Assembly (NCBI RefSeq): GCF_002102265.1
Contig: NZ_LQPG01000007.1
Span: 186,001 to 250,000 of the forward strand
Direction: 5' to 3'
Source: Mycolicibacter longobardus
GTDB lineage: Bacteria; Actinomycetota; Actinomycetes; Mycobacteriales; Mycobacteriaceae
Length of the DNA stretch: 64,000 nucleotides
Shown here piece after piece: positions 8,682 to 18,449 of this stretch (position 1 is the stretch's first letter; each line of letters starts with the position of its first letter). The notes beneath the pieces were generated by a model. That model was not told the DNA's origin, searched no databases, and saw nothing but the letters and a program-made list of their open reading frames with translations. A program made the translations under genes and the position numbers.

Positions 8682-11600
8682 CTAGAAGGCGGGTGCGCCG
8701 GCGCCGCCGGTACCGCCGTTGCTTCCGCTCGGGGCTCCGCCAGGCTGGCCGGCGGTGCCGAGGCTATTGCTGCCGCCATCTCCACCGTTGCCACCCCCGC
8801 CGGGTGCGTTACCCCCGGTGCCACCGGTCCCACCGGCGCCCGGGATGAAGGGACTAATGAACCCGGCGCCGCCGGAGCCGCCCTTGCCACCGTCACCGCC
8901 GACGCTGTCGACTGTGCTGCCGGAGCCACCGGCACCGCCCGCGCCGCCTTGGCCGCCGGTAGCCAATCCGACGAAGGCCCCTCCGCCGTCGCCGCCCTGG
9001 CCACCGTTGCCACCGACGCCGTTGGCCCCGGTACCGGCGACGCCGCCGGTACCGCCCGTACCGCCTGCGGCACCGGTCACCGCCGTGAGGAGGTTGCTAC
9101 CACCGGTACCGCCTTGGCCACCGTCACCGCCGGTGCTGTTGGCTCCGGTGCCTCCAGCGCCGCCGGCGCCACCGGCGCCTCCCTTACCGCCGGTGAAGAG
9201 ACCAGCCACATTGCTACCGCCGTGGCCGCCCTGGCCGCCGACACCACCGATGTTGCCGTCGCCGCTGCCCGCGGCACCGCCGACGCCGCCACTACCACCG
9301 TCGGCGGCGGCCACGCCACCGAGGAGCGCGGCACCGCCGGTACCGCCCTGGCCACCGGCACCGCCGACGCTGTTGTCTCCAGCGCCGGCAGCGCCACCGG
9401 TGCCGCCGGCGCCGCCCTTGCCGCCAGTGAAGGCGCCGATGGCGTTGCTGCCGCCGTCGCCACCCTGGCCGCCGGCCCCGCCAACGCTGCCGTTGCCGTT
9501 GCCCGCGAAACCGCCCTCACCGCCCTTGCCACCGTCACCGCCGGTCCCCAGGCCAACGAGGTTAGATCCGCCCTCGCCGCCCTTACCGCCGGCGCCGCCA
9601 ACGCTGCCGTCGACGTCACTGGCGGCGAGGCCGCCCTTGCCTCCGGCACCGCCCACACCGGCGCTGAGCGCACCACCGAGCAAGTCACCGCCTTGACCGC
9701 CCTCACCGCCTTCGCCGGCGACGCTGCCGTCCTGGTGGGCTGCGTTACCGCCGACGCCACCCGTACCGCCGACGGCGGCACCACCCAAGGCGGTGGCAAA
9801 GCCGTCGCCGGCGTCACCACCAACGCCACCCTTGCCACCCACACCGGGACCGCCTTGGTCAACTCCGCTACCGCCACCGGTTCCAGCATCGCCGCCGGCT
9901 CCACCAGTGCCACCGTCGCCGCCACCGCCGGCGAGGCCGATAAGGATGTTTCCACCGTCGCCGCCGCGTCCACCAACGCCACCGTTGCCGCCGGCGCCGT
10001 TGCTGCCGGTGGCGCCACCGCCCGCTGTACCAGCCGTTCCGCCGGTGCCGCCGACTCCGGCCGCTCCGCCGGTGCCACCCTTGCCCGCATCGGCACCCAG
10101 GGGGAACGGGTTATCCCCACCAGCACCACCTGCGCCACCGGTACCACCGGTACCACCGGTACCACCGGCGCCGGAGTTGAATCCGTTACCTCCGTCGCCG
10201 CCTATACCGCCGGCGCCGGCGGCTCCGCCTGTGCCGCCTTTGCCGCCCGGGATGATCAAGGTACCGAGGGTCCCATTCGCACCCGCCTTGCCCGTGCCGC
10301 CTTGACCGCCATTACCACCGTTGCCGCCGTCGCCCTGCTGGGCCTGGGTGACGTTGTCGGCTTCCAGGCCGCCCTGGCCGCCGTTTCCGCCGGTGCCGCC
10401 CTTGCCGCCGACGCCGCCCGGCGTGGCCGTCGAGCCGGAGGTGGTCCCCTGTGCGCCGTTGCCGCCGAGGCCGCCGTTCCCACCGACGCCGGCTTGGCCG
10501 TCCGTGCCGTCGGTGCCGGCCGCGCCGTCGACCGTCGGGCCGGCCCCGTTCCCGTCTAGGCCGCCAACACCGGCCGTGCCGGCCGCGCCCGCGTGGCCCG
10601 CGTCGCCACCCTTGCCGCCCGTCCCGCCGTTGCCGCCGTTGGCCCCATTGAGCGCGGGCGAGCTGTAACCGGTGCCGCCGGTCCCGCCGGTACCACCGTT
10701 GCCGCCATCGCCGCCGTCACCGGCGTCACCGCCCTTACCACCGGCGCCCACCGCGCCCGGCGTGAGCCCACCGCCCGCGGCACCGCCCTTACCGCCGGTG
10801 CCGCCGTTACCGCCGGTGCCGCCGTTGGTTCCGTTGCCGCCGATGCCCCCGGTGCCGCCATTCGGCGTACCGGCCGTTCCCGCCGTACCGATACTGCCGT
10901 TGTTGCCGTTGCTGCCGGCCACACCATTGCCGCCCGCACCACCGTCACCACCAGCACCACCATTACCGGAGGCCGCCTGCGTCAGACCACCAGCCTCCAG
11001 GCCACCGTCACCGCCCTTGCCACCGGCGCCACCGTTGCCGCCACTGGTACCCGAATCACCCGGGTTGACACCATCAACACCGGCCGCACCATGACCACCC
11101 TTACCACCGGCAGCACCCGTCCCCGCAACACCATCGACACCATCGGCCTGCTGACCATTACTGCCGGAACCACCGGCACCACCAGAACCGGCATTGCCAC
11201 CCGAACCACCGGCCTGACCATCGGTGCCATTCGGATTGCCCTCATTACCGACCGCAAAGCCGTCCAAACCATCAGCACCGACCGCGCCGTTACCACCCTT
11301 ACCGCCGTTACCACCCACAGCACCCAGGCCCTGCGTGCCCGCCGACGCACCCCCACCACCAGCCGCACCACCCAGGCCACCGGAACCACCGGCACCACCA
11401 TCACCACCACTGGTCCCCGAATCACCCGGGTTCACCCCATCAACACCGGCCAGACCATGACCACCGGCAGCACCATTACCACCATTGCCCCCATCACCGG
11501 AGGCCGCCTGCGTCACCCCATCGGCCTCCAGGCCACCAGCACCACCAGCACCACCAGCGCCACCATTACCACCGGCAGTGCCATCAGGAGTCCCCACCGT

Positions 11601-14600
11601 GCCATCAACACCGGCCGCACCATGACCACCCTTACCACCGGCAGCACCCGTCCCCGCAACACCATCGACACCATCGGCCTGCTGACCATTACTGCCGGAA
11701 CCACCGGCACCACCAGAACCGGCATTGCCACCCGAACCACCGGCCTGACCATCGGTGCCATTCGGATTGCCCTCATTACCGACCGCAAAGCCGTCCAAAC
11801 CATCAGCACCGACCGCGCCGTTACCACCCTTACCGCCGTTACCACCCACAGCACCCAGGCCCTGCGTGCCCGCCGACGCACCCCCACCACCAGCCGCACC
11901 ACCCAGGCCACCGGAACCACCGGCACCACCATCACCACCACTGGTCCCCGAATCACCCGGGTTCACCCCATCAACACCGGCCAGACCATGACCACCGGCA
12001 GCACCATTACCACCATTGCCCCCATCACCGGAGGCCGCCTGCGTCACCCCATCGGCCTCCAGGCCACCAGCACCACCAGCACCACCAGCACCACCATTAC
12101 CACCGGCAGTGCCATCAGGAGTCCCCACCGTGCCATCAACACCGGCCGCACCATGACCACCCTTACCACCGGCAGCACCCGTCCCCGCAACACCATCGAT
12201 ACCGTTTCCAGCACCACCGGCCCCGCCGAGACCGGCATTGCCACCGGAACCGCCGCTACCACCCGCAGTCCCATTCGGGTTGCCCTCATTGCCAACCGCA
12301 TTGCCGTCCAAACCATCAGCACCGACCGCACCGCTACCGCCGTTACCACCGTTACCACCGGTGCCCAGCTCGGTTCCGGTGCCGCCTAGACCGGCATTAC
12401 CTCCACTGGCGCCCGGTATAGCTGTCTGATCCGTCGCGGCGTCATAGCCGTCGCCGCCGTCGCCACCGTTGCCCTGCGGACCGGACGGTCCGGCTCCTTC
12501 CTGCCCGTCCGCACCCGGCGTCGAGCCGGCTCCGCCGTTACCGGCCGCGCCGGCTTCGCCGAGCGCACCGCCGTTACCGCCCTTACCGGCGTGGGGGTTG
12601 TCCGCCATGCCGTCGGCGCCCCTGCCACCGTCGCCGGCCATGCCTGCGTTGCCGCCGTTGCCGCCGGCGCCGCCGTCTCCCTGCACGCCGTCGCCGGCGC
12701 CGTTGATGCCGATGCCACCGGCTCCGCCGGCACCGCCGTCACCACCCGCCGCGCCGCTGCCGGCCGCGCCGCCGTCGCCGCCATTGCCGGTACCGCCATC
12801 GTCGAAGGTCCCAGCGGCGCCTAGCGCACCATCACCGCCGTTGCCACCGTTGCCACCGGTGGCGCCGGCGCCGCCCTTGCCGCCGTGGTTGCCCGCACCG
12901 GAGCCCACACCACCGGCACCGCCGGTGCCGCCGGCCTGACCCTCGACGCCGCCTCCACCGGCCTCGCCGGGTTGCGCACCATCGTCGCCGTCGGCACCGT
13001 TCGCACCCACGGTTCCGTCGCCGCCGTCGCCGCCGTTGCCGCTGCCGATGGCGTCACCACCGTTGCCGCCGCTGCCGCCGTTGGCACCGCCGTTACCGGC
13101 GTCACCGCCGTCGCCCTGGTCGGTCCCGCCGTCGCCGCCGTCACCACCGTTACCGCCGGTGCTTCCACCGATTCCGGTGCCGTCACCGCCGTCGCCGCCG
13201 TGCCCACCGTCGCCGATCGCGCCGGCGTTGCCGCCGGCGCCGCCGTCGCCGCCGTCGCCGGCGCCCTGCCCGTCACCGCCCTTGCCGCCGTTGCCGCCGT
13301 TGCCCGCCTCGGTGCCGCCCGCACCGCCGTCGCCGCCCTTGCCGCCGTTAGCGTCCTCACCGCCGCCTCCGCCGTCGCCGCCATGCCCGCCGGTGCCGAT
13401 GGTCCCGCCGCTGCCGCCGGCACCGCCGGCGCCGCCGGCCTCTCCTGGCGTGGTGGAGCTCCAGCCGTCACCACCGTTGCCGCCGTGGGTGTCTCCGGGC
13501 GACGGGCTCGATCCGTCCGCGCCGCCTGTGCCCGCATTGCCGGTGTTCTCTGCCCCACCGGTGCCGGCAGCGCCGCCGGCGCCGCCGGTGCCGACCTGTC
13601 CGGCGTCACCGGCGTTACCGCCATTGCCACCGTCCGGGTTGTTCGCGTCGCCGTCGGCGCCGTCACCGCCGATACCACCGGCACCGGCGTTTCCGCCGGC
13701 GCCGCCATCGCCGCCGTTGCCGTTGTCGCCTGCCGTGCCGGTCGGCGAGGTTGCCGCGCCGCCATTGCCGCCGGTTCCACCCGCGCCACCGGTTCCACCG
13801 GCGCCACCGGTCTGCCCGTTGGTGCCCGCGTCACCGGGATTGACGCCAGCCTTCCCGTCCAGCCCCGCCGTCCCGTCGCCGCCCTTGCCGCCGTTGCCGG
13901 CATTACCGCCGGCGCCGCCATTGGCACCGGTACCGCCCGCGCCGCCGCCGCCGCCGAGTCCACCGTTGCCGCCGGAGGTACCTGGCGCAGCACCGGCATC
14001 GACCGCGTCGAATCCGGCTCCACCGTTACCGCCCTTGCCGCCGGCACCGCCGTTGCCGTCGGAGGCGTTGGTGCCGTCGGCCTCCAATCCGCCTTTACCA
14101 CCGTTGCCGCCGGCACCTCCGGTGCCGCCGGAGGTGCCGTTCGGGGCGGTGGAGGTGCCGTCGACCCCGTCGATACCGTTGCCGCCCTTGCCACCGTTTC
14201 CGCCGATGCCCGCCTTACCGTCGGCACCGTCCGCGGCGACCACTCCGTCGCCACCGACGCCGCCGGCGCCACCGAGCCCGGCATTGCCGCCGTTGCCGCC
14301 GTTGACACCGGCGGTTCCGTTCGGGTCACCCGACGTGCCGTCGCTTCCGTCTGCACCGTCGGCGCCATTGCCGCCGTTTCTGCCGTCACCCCCGACGCCG
14401 CCGGCACCCGCCGCACCTTGCGTACCCACGGCGCCAGGGCCACCGAACAACCACGCGCCCGCGCCGCCGGCGCCGGCCTGCCCACCGACTCCGCCATTCC
14501 CACCGGCACCGCCGTTGCTGCCGTTGCCGCCGTTGCCGTCACCGCCGTTGGCGAATGATCCTGCGGCCCCGTCGAAACCGTCACCGCCCGCGCCGCCGGC

Positions 14601-15515
14601 ACCGCCGGCACCGCCGGTACCGCCGTTGCCACCGATCCCGAGCCACGTCGAACCGGCCCCGCCGTCACCGCCGTTGCCCCCCGCCGTACCCGAACCGCCG
14701 TCGCCGCCGTTCACCCCCTCGGTCGAGGAGTCCGCACCGGCGGCGCCGGCCAGACCCGCCCCGCCCTTGCCACCGTTGCCGCCGTTGCCCCACGCGCCCA
14801 TTCCGAAGAAGTCCTGCGCCTGGCCCGAGGATCCGCCATTGCCACCGTTGCCGGCCGCCAGCGCCGCCGTCGCAGCGCCGCCGGCGCCACCGTCGCCGCC
14901 ATGGCCCCACATCTCGCCGCCGTGACCACCGTTACCACCATCAGCACCCAGGCCGCCGGCGCCGCCGTCGCCACCATTGCCGATACCCCCGGCGTGACCG
15001 CCGTTACCGCCGGCCACGCCCTCGATGTTCGAGGTCCAGCCGTTGCCGCCGTCGCCCATCCACAGCCCGCCGGCCTGGCCGTTCACACTGAACTCGGTGC
15101 CGTCGGCGCCGTTGCAGATCATCCCGCAGAAGTTCTCGGTGAACGGCGCGAAGATCTGGTTGATCACACCATTGACCTGCGACCCGAAGTCAGAGTTGAT
15201 CCAGGCCTGCAAACTCGCATGAAACGGCGCGTAGAAATAGGTGTCCCACAGCTGGGCTATCTCCACCCCTGTCTCATCAGCCGAGCCGGGCAGTCCCCAG
15301 AACGAGCCGGTCCACTCCGGCGTCAGCGCTTGGAAGTCGGAGTCCAGGCCGAACCAATCCAGGAAGTCGTCGAACCCGGAATCCGCTCGTGCCTCCGGTA
15401 CTGCGGCAAACGGCGCCATCCCAAAAGCCAGGAAAGCGGCGACCGCGCTTCCGGCGCCCGCAGCACGTCGAGAGGCAGACCGCCGCCCGGAATCTGAACG
15501 CCACCGACGACTCAT
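8682..15515 (-). CDS. Giant PE-less PGRS-type glycine-rich secreted protein
   Basis: The 2277-residue protein has a short unique N-terminus followed by about 2100 residues of GGxGGx/GGNGG repeats. Residues 1-44 form an Arg-rich n-region, a hydrophobic core (AVAAFLAFGMAPFAA) and an EARA-D cleavage site, so it looks exported by a signal peptide. The twin-arginine-like start (MSRRW, GRRSASRR) leaves Sec or Tat open. There is no PE domain. Residues 45-150 contain a unique domain (FDDFLDWFGLDSDFQAL) with two cysteines (NFCGMICNGADG). The PGRS region resembles PE_PGRS proteins and their calcium-binding nonapeptide-like (GGDGGNGG) parallel beta-roll. A 177-residue unit is duplicated in tandem (nt 11071-12199). 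The start at ATG 15515 is favoured over the GTG at 15566, since the predicted promoter would place transcription start near 15570. The frame is intact. Function is unknown. Confidence 0.88.
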   Translation of the reverse strand: MSRRWRSDSGRRSASRRAAGAGSAVAAFLAFGMAPFAAVPEARADSGFDDFLDWFGLDSDFQALTPEWTGSFWGLPGSADETGVEIAQLWDTYFYAPFHASLQAWINSDFGSQVNGVINQIFAPFTENFCGMICNGADGTEFSVNGQAGGLWMGDGGNGWTSNIEGVAGGNGGHAGGIGNGGDGGAGGLGADGGNGGHGGEMWGHGGDGGAGGAATAALAAGNGGNGGSSGQAQDFFGMGAWGNGGNGGKGGAGLAGAAGADSSTEGVNGGDGGSGTAGGNGGDGGAGSTWLGIGGNGGTGGAGGAGGAGGDGFDGAAGSFANGGDGNGGNGSNGGAGGNGGVGGQAGAGGAGAWLFGGPGAVGTQGAAGAGGVGGDGRNGGNGADGADGSDGTSGDPNGTAGVNGGNGGNAGLGGAGGVGGDGVVAADGADGKAGIGGNGGKGGNGIDGVDGTSTAPNGTSGGTGGAGGNGGKGGLEADGTNASDGNGGAGGKGGNGGAGFDAVDAGAAPGTSGGNGGLGGGGGAGGTGANGGAGGNAGNGGKGGDGTAGLDGKAGVNPGDAGTNGQTGGAGGTGGAGGTGGNGGAATSPTGTAGDNGNGGDGGAGGNAGAGGIGGDGADGDANNPDGGNGGNAGDAGQVGTGGAGGAAGTGGAENTGNAGTGGADGSSPSPGDTHGGNGGDGWSSTTPGEAGGAGGAGGSGGTIGTGGHGGDGGGGGEDANGGKGGDGGAGGTEAGNGGNGGKGGDGQGAGDGGDGGAGGNAGAIGDGGHGGDGGDGTGIGGSTGGNGGDGGDGGTDQGDGGDAGNGGANGGSGGNGGDAIGSGNGGDGGDGTVGANGADGDDGAQPGEAGGGGVEGQAGGTGGAGGVGSGAGNHGGKGGAGATGGNGGNGGDGALGAAGTFDDGGTGNGGDGGAAGSGAAGGDGGAGGAGGIGINGAGDGVQGDGGAGGNGGNAGMAGDGGRGADGMADNPHAGKGGNGGALGEAGAAGNGGAGSTPGADGQEGAGPSGPQGNGGDGGDGYDAATDQTAIPGASGGNAGLGGTGTELGTGGNGGNGGSGAVGADGLDGNAVGNEGNPNGTAGGSGGSGGNAGLGGAGGAGNGIDGVAGTGAAGGKGGHGAAGVDGTVGTPDGTAGGNGGAGGAGGAGGLEADGVTQAASGDGGNGGNGAAGGHGLAGVDGVNPGDSGTSGGDGGAGGSGGLGGAAGGGGASAGTQGLGAVGGNGGKGGNGAVGADGLDGFAVGNEGNPNGTDGQAGGSGGNAGSGGAGGSGSNGQQADGVDGVAGTGAAGGKGGHGAAGVDGTVGTPDGTAGGNGGAGGAGGAGGLEADGVTQAASGDGGNGGNGAAGGHGLAGVDGVNPGDSGTSGGDGGAGGSGGLGGAAGGGGASAGTQGLGAVGGNGGKGGNGAVGADGLDGFAVGNEGNPNGTDGQAGGSGGNAGSGGAGGSGSNGQQADGVDGVAGTGAAGGKGGHGAAGVDGVNPGDSGTSGGNGGAGGKGGDGGLEAGGLTQAASGNGGAGGDGGAGGNGVAGSNGNNGSIGTAGTAGTPNGGTGGIGGNGTNGGTGGNGGTGGKGGAAGGGLTPGAVGAGGKGGDAGDGGDGGNGGTGGTGGTGYSSPALNGANGGNGGTGGKGGDAGHAGAAGTAGVGGLDGNGAGPTVDGAAGTDGTDGQAGVGGNGGLGGNGAQGTTSGSTATPGGVGGKGGTGGNGGQGGLEADNVTQAQQGDGGNGGNGGQGGTGKAGANGTLGTLIIPGGKGGTGGAAGAGGIGGDGGNGFNSGAGGTGGTGGTGGAGGAGGDNPFPLGADAGKGGTGGAAGVGGTGGTAGTAGGGATGSNGAGGNGGVGGRGGDGGNILIGLAGGGGDGGTGGAGGDAGTGGGSGVDQGGPGVGGKGGVGGDAGDGFATALGGAAVGGTGGVGGNAAHQDGSVAGEGGEGGQGGDLLGGALSAGVGGAGGKGGLAASDVDGSVGGAGGKGGEGGSNLVGLGTGGDGGKGGEGGFAGNGNGSVGGAGGQGGDGGSNAIGAFTGGKGGAGGTGGAAGAGDNSVGGAGGQGGTGGAALLGGVAAADGGSGGVGGAAGSGDGNIGGVGGQGGHGGSNVAGLFTGGKGGAGGAGGAGGTGANSTGGDGGQGGTGGSNLLTAVTGAAGGTGGTGGVAGTGANGVGGNGGQGGDGGGAFVGLATGGQGGAGGAGGSGSTVDSVGGDGGKGGSGGAGFISPFIPGAGGTGGTGGNAPGGGGNGGDGGSNSLGTAGQPGGAPSGSNGGTGGAGAPAF
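11071..12199. repeat. 531-bp tandem duplication inside the PGRS coding sequence
   Basis: Positions 11071-11601 and 11602-12132 are nearly identical, and a third partial copy covers 12133-12199. The period is exactly 531 bp (177 codons), so the frame is kept. I saw one difference between the copies (G near 11559 against A near 12090). Near-identity at synonymous sites implies recent duplication or gene conversion. The block and its flanks also favour GGT codons, while most of the gene uses GGC. Confidence 0.9.
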
Positions 15516-15577
15516 ATGCCCACGCCTTCCTCGAATACGACCTGGGCAAGTGACGTAGATCACCACTGCCTATGATC

Positions 15578-15606
15578 GTTATATAAGCCTGAGAAGGGCA
15601 TAGCAA
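15578..15606 (-). promoter_or_regulatory. SigA-like promoter of the PGRS gene
   Basis: On the minus strand TTGCTA (15601-15606) and TATAAC (15578-15583) are separated by exactly 17 bp. These match the -35 and -10 consensus at 4/6 and 5/6 positions. The predicted start near 15571 leaves a leader of about 55 nt before the ATG at 15515. Confidence 0.65.
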
Positions 15607-15648
15607 CTATTAACTTTTGGGGCGGTGCACCAAATGTCCAGCAAACAT

Positions 15649-15685
15649 AAAATCGCACCCCATCAAGTCGATGGGGTGCGATTTT
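15649..15685. terminator. Strong bidirectional intrinsic terminator after rplO
   Basis: A perfect inverted repeat has 16-bp arms (AAAATCGCACCCCATC and its complement) around a 5-nt loop AAGTC. The flanking AAAA/TTTT gives a U-run in either direction. It lies 32 bp past the rplO stop, so it ends the spc operon transcript and insulates the PGRS promoter. Perfect intrinsic terminators are uncommon in mycobacteria. Confidence 0.85.
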
Positions 15686-15716
15686 GTGGACGATTGTGGA
15701 ACTAGAAGGGCATGCC

Positions 15717-16157
15717 CTACAGCTCGGTGGCGGTGCCTCCGGCCGCGGTGATCTTGTCCCGGGCACTGCCGCTGAACTTGTGCGCGGTGATGTCGGCCTT
15801 GACGGTCAACTTGCCGTCGCCGAGCACCTTGACAAGCGTGTTCTTGCGAACCGCGCCCTTGGCCACCAACTCGTCGAGACCGATGGTCCCGCCGTCCGGG
15901 AACAGCCGGTTGATGTCGCCGACGTTGACGACCTCGTACTCGGTGCGGAACCGGTTGCGGAAGCCCTTGAGCTTGGGCAACCGCATGTGGATCGGCATCT
16001 GCCCACCCTCGAACCGGACCGGCACGTTCTTTCGTGCCTTGGTGCCCTTGGTGCCGCGGCCCGCGGTCTTACCCTTGGAGCCCTCACCGCGACCGACGCG
16101 GGTGCGCTTGGTCTTCGACCCGGGCGCGGGGCGCAGGTCGTGCAGCTTGATGGTCAT
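15717..16157 (-). CDS. rplO: 50S ribosomal protein L15
   Basis: A structural protein of the large subunit that binds 23S rRNA late in assembly. The 146-residue sequence begins [20 protein letters not shown] and contains the glycine/lysine-rich [18 protein letters not shown] segment typical of L15. It is the last gene of the spc operon here. Its ATG overlaps the rpmD stop by 4 bp, and a strong stem-loop terminator follows 32 bp downstream. secY, which follows rplO directly in many bacteria, is displaced to 2815. Confidence 0.97.
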   Translation of the reverse strand: MTIKLHDLRPAPGSKTKRTRVGRGEGSKGKTAGRGTKGTKARKNVPVRFEGGQMPIHMRLPKLKGFRNRFRTEYEVVNVGDINRLFPDGGTIGLDELVAKGAVRKNTLVKVLGDGKLTVKADITAHKFSGSARDKITAAGGTATEL

Positions 16158-16336
16158 TCTGCTTCCTCCACTTGCACGAGGTGGTGAACAACCCGGATCA
16201 GCCCACGGGTCTGGGCGTTGTCCTCACGCACCACCGACTGGCGGATCTTGCGCAGGCCCAGGGTCCGCAGGCTCTCGCGCTGCTTCCAGCGCGCACCGAT
16301 GGTGCCACGGACCTGGGTGATCTTCAGGTTTGCCAT
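16154..16336 (-). CDS. rpmD: 50S ribosomal protein L30
   Basis: A small large-subunit protein of 60 residues, [20 protein letters not shown] and onward, with the conserved [11 protein letters not shown] and VRGLI/HHLV-type segments. The ATG at 16334-16336 is the family start. Longer open frame upstream overlaps rpsE and is not coding. The stop overlaps the rplO start, and the gene starts just before the rpsE stop region, as in a tightly packed operon. Confidence 0.95.
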   Translation of the reverse strand: MANLKITQVRGTIGARWKQRESLRTLGLRKIRQSVVREDNAQTRGLIRVVHHLVQVEEAE

Positions 16337-16338
16337 GA

Positions 16339-17025
16339 TTACGCCGAGCCTTCCCGCGCCGCGCTGGCAGCCAGCGCTTCGCTCTCCCGGCGCGCCTTGA
16401 GCATGGCGGCCGGCGCCACGTCTTCGATGGGCAGGCCACGCCGGGCCGCCACCTCTTCGGGACGCTGCAGCATCTTCAGCGCGGCCACGGTGGCATGCAC
16501 CACGTTGATCGCGTTGTCGCTGCCCAGCGACTTGGACAGGATGTCGTGCACCCCAGCGCATTCCAGCACGGCACGCACTGCGCCGCCGGCGATGACACCG
16601 GTACCGGGGCTGGCCGGACGCAGGAACACCACACCGGCGGCCGCCTCGCCCTGCACCGGGTGCGTGATGGTGCCACCGATCAGCGGCACCCGGAAGAAGC
16701 CCTTGCGCGCCTCCTCGACACCCTTGGCGATCGCCGCCGGCACTTCCTTGGCCTTGCCGTAGCCGACACCGACCATGCCCTTGCCGTCGCCGACGATCAC
16801 CAGCGCGGTGAAGCTGAACCGGCGGCCACCCTTGACCACCTTCGACACCCGGTTGATCGCGACGACCCGCTCCAGGTAGTTGCTCTTGTCGCCGTCGCGG
16901 TTGTCACGGCCGCCGCGACCGCCGTCACGGCCACCGCGGCCGCCCCGGTTGTCGCGCCCGTCGGTGCGGGGGGCGCTGCCCGTGTCGGGACCTGCCGAGG
17001 AGGCCCCTGTCGGCTGCTCCGCCAT
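16339..17025 (-). CDS. rpsE: 30S ribosomal protein S5
   Basis: A small-subunit protein involved in decoding accuracy and mRNA helicase activity at the entry channel. The core contains [40 protein letters not shown] and [19 protein letters not shown], all S5 signatures. The N-terminus carries a mycobacteria-style Gly/Arg/Asp-rich extension of about 45 residues ([20 protein letters not shown]). Two adjacent ATGs exist at 17026-17028 and 17023-17025. The second gives the family start MAEQPTG and better spacing from the GGAAGGA site, so it is used here (228 residues). Confidence 0.95.
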   Translation of the reverse strand: MAEQPTGASSAGPDTGSAPRTDGRDNRGGRGGRDGGRGGRDNRDGDKSNYLERVVAINRVSKVVKGGRRFSFTALVIVGDGKGMVGVGYGKAKEVPAAIAKGVEEARKGFFRVPLIGGTITHPVQGEAAAGVVFLRPASPGTGVIAGGAVRAVLECAGVHDILSKSLGSDNAINVVHATVAALKMLQRPEEVAARRGLPIEDVAPAAMLKARRESEALAASAAREGSA

Positions 17026-17068
17026 CATGCGGTCCTTCCAGTCATTTTCGAGAAGTCAGTCATCAGCA

Positions 17069-17476
17069 TCAGAACTTCAACCCGCCCTCGCGCGCCGCGT
17101 CAGCCAGCGCCGCGATCCGCCCGCCGTAGGTGTAACCACCCCGGTCGAACACCACGGTCTCGACACCGGCGGCCTTGGCACGCTCGGCGATCAGCTGGCC
17201 GACCCGCACGCTGTGGGCCTTCTTGTCGCCGTCGACACCGCGCACGTCGGCCTCGATCGACGATGCCGCGGCCACGGTGTGACCGGCCAAGTCGTCGATC
17301 AACTGGACGTGGATGTGCCGCGTGGAACGGTGCACCACCAGGCGGGGACGCTCGGGAGTACCGGCGATCTTCTTGCGCAGCCGCGCGTGCCGACGAATCC
17401 GGTGCGCGCGCCGGACCTCCGAGACGTTCTGCCCGACGGGCTTGCGGTCCGTGGTGCCTGCTTGTGATTGGGCCAT
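17069..17476 (-). CDS. rplR: 50S ribosomal protein L18
   Basis: Binds 5S rRNA with L5 in the central protuberance. The 135-residue protein contains [34 protein letters not shown] and a C-terminal [20 protein letters not shown], the usual L18 signatures. It lies between rplF (stop-to-start gap of 2 bp) and rpsE (43 bp) in the spc operon. Confidence 0.97.
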   Translation of the reverse strand: MAQSQAGTTDRKPVGQNVSEVRRAHRIRRHARLRKKIAGTPERPRLVVHRSTRHIHVQLIDDLAGHTVAAASSIEADVRGVDGDKKAHSVRVGQLIAERAKAAGVETVVFDRGGYTYGGRIAALADAAREGGLKF

Positions 17477-17478
17477 GA

Positions 17479-18018
17479 CTACTTACCTGTCTTTCCGACC
17501 TTGCGCCGAACCTGCTCACCCTCGTAGCGCACGCCCTTGCCCTTGTAGGGGTCGGGGCGGCGCAGACGGCGGATGTTCGCCGAGATCTGGCCGACCTTCT
17601 GCTTGTCGATGCCCGAGACCGAGAACTTGGTGGGCGTCTCCACCGCAAAGGTGATGCCCTCCGGAGCCTTGATCAACACCGGGTGGCTGTAGCCCAGCGC
17701 GAACTCCAGGTCGCTGCCCTTGAGCGCGACGCGGTAGCCGACGCCGAAGATCTCCATCTTGCGGACGTAGCCCTCGGAGACCCCGGTGACCAGGTTTGCC
17801 AGCAGGGTGCGGCTCAGACCGTGCAGGGACCGGTTGCGCCGGTCATCGTCCGGGCGGGTCACCACGATCGCTCCGTCGTCGTTGCGGGCGACGTTGATCG
17901 GTTCCGCCACGGTGAGCTCCAGGGTGCCCTTGGGTCCCTTGACCGATACGTTCTGACCATCGATGGTCACGTCGACCCCGGACGGAACCGGGACCGGTTG
18001 CTTACCAATACGCGACAT
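17479..18018 (-). CDS. rplF: 50S ribosomal protein L6
   Basis: A large-subunit protein near the factor-binding centre. The 179-residue sequence starts [20 protein letters not shown] and contains [10 protein letters not shown] and the C-terminal [16 protein letters not shown] motif of L6. The ATG at 18016-18018 is the conserved start. The longer open frame upstream overlaps rpsH and is not coding. Confidence 0.97.
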   Translation of the reverse strand: MSRIGKQPVPVPSGVDVTIDGQNVSVKGPKGTLELTVAEPINVARNDDGAIVVTRPDDDRRNRSLHGLSRTLLANLVTGVSEGYVRKMEIFGVGYRVALKGSDLEFALGYSHPVLIKAPEGITFAVETPTKFSVSGIDKQKVGQISANIRRLRRPDPYKGKGVRYEGEQVRRKVGKTGK

Positions 18019-18031
18019 GTCTGCTACTCCC

Positions 18032-18430
18032 TCACCACACGTACGCGAGGACTTCGCCGCCCACGCCCTGCCTGGCCGCCTGACGGTCGGTGAGCAGACC
18101 CGAGGACGTGGAGATGATCGCCACGCCCAGGCCGCCGAGCACCCGTGGCAGGTTGGTCGACTTTGCGTAGACCCGCAGGCCGGGCTTGGACACCCGGCGC
18201 AGACCGGCGAGGCTGCGCTCCCGGTTCGGGCCGTACTTGAGGTTGACCACCAGCGCCTTGCCCACCCGGGCGTCTTCGACGTGGTAGTCGGTGATGTAAC
18301 CCTCGCGCTTGAGGATCTCGGCAATGTTGGCCTTGATCTTCGAGTGCGGCAGGGTCACCTCGTCGTGGTACGCCGAGTTGGCGTTACGCAGACGGGTCAG
18401 GAAGTCCGCGATCGGATCCGTCATAGTCAT
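18032..18430 (-). CDS. rpsH: 30S ribosomal protein S8
   Basis: A primary 16S rRNA-binding protein of the platform; in E. coli it also represses the spc operon. The 132-residue protein reads [20 protein letters not shown] and ends with [20 protein letters not shown], the conserved rRNA-binding C-terminus. It lies between rpsZ and rplF on the same strand. No leader site for autoregulation was identified here. Confidence 0.97.
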   Translation of the reverse strand: MTMTDPIADFLTRLRNANSAYHDEVTLPHSKIKANIAEILKREGYITDYHVEDARVGKALVVNLKYGPNRERSLAGLRRVSKPGLRVYAKSTNLPRVLGGLGVAIISTSSGLLTDRQAARQGVGGEVLAYVW

Positions 18431-18449
18431 TTAGGCTGCTCCTCCACCC

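Noticed and set aside
10982..12358. Regular repeats that could suggest a CRISPR array
   Set aside because: The repeats are in-frame glycine-rich coding repeats with a 531-bp period, not short repeats with unique spacers.
8719..15091. Several plus-strand Pro-rich and Ala/Thr-rich frames opposite the PGRS gene
   Set aside because: They are the complement of GGC/GGT repeats read in other frames, so low-complexity shadows are expected.
15516..15566. Upstream GTG start for the PGRS protein
   Set aside because: It would coincide with the predicted transcription start and add residues before the signal peptide; ATG 15515 fits better.
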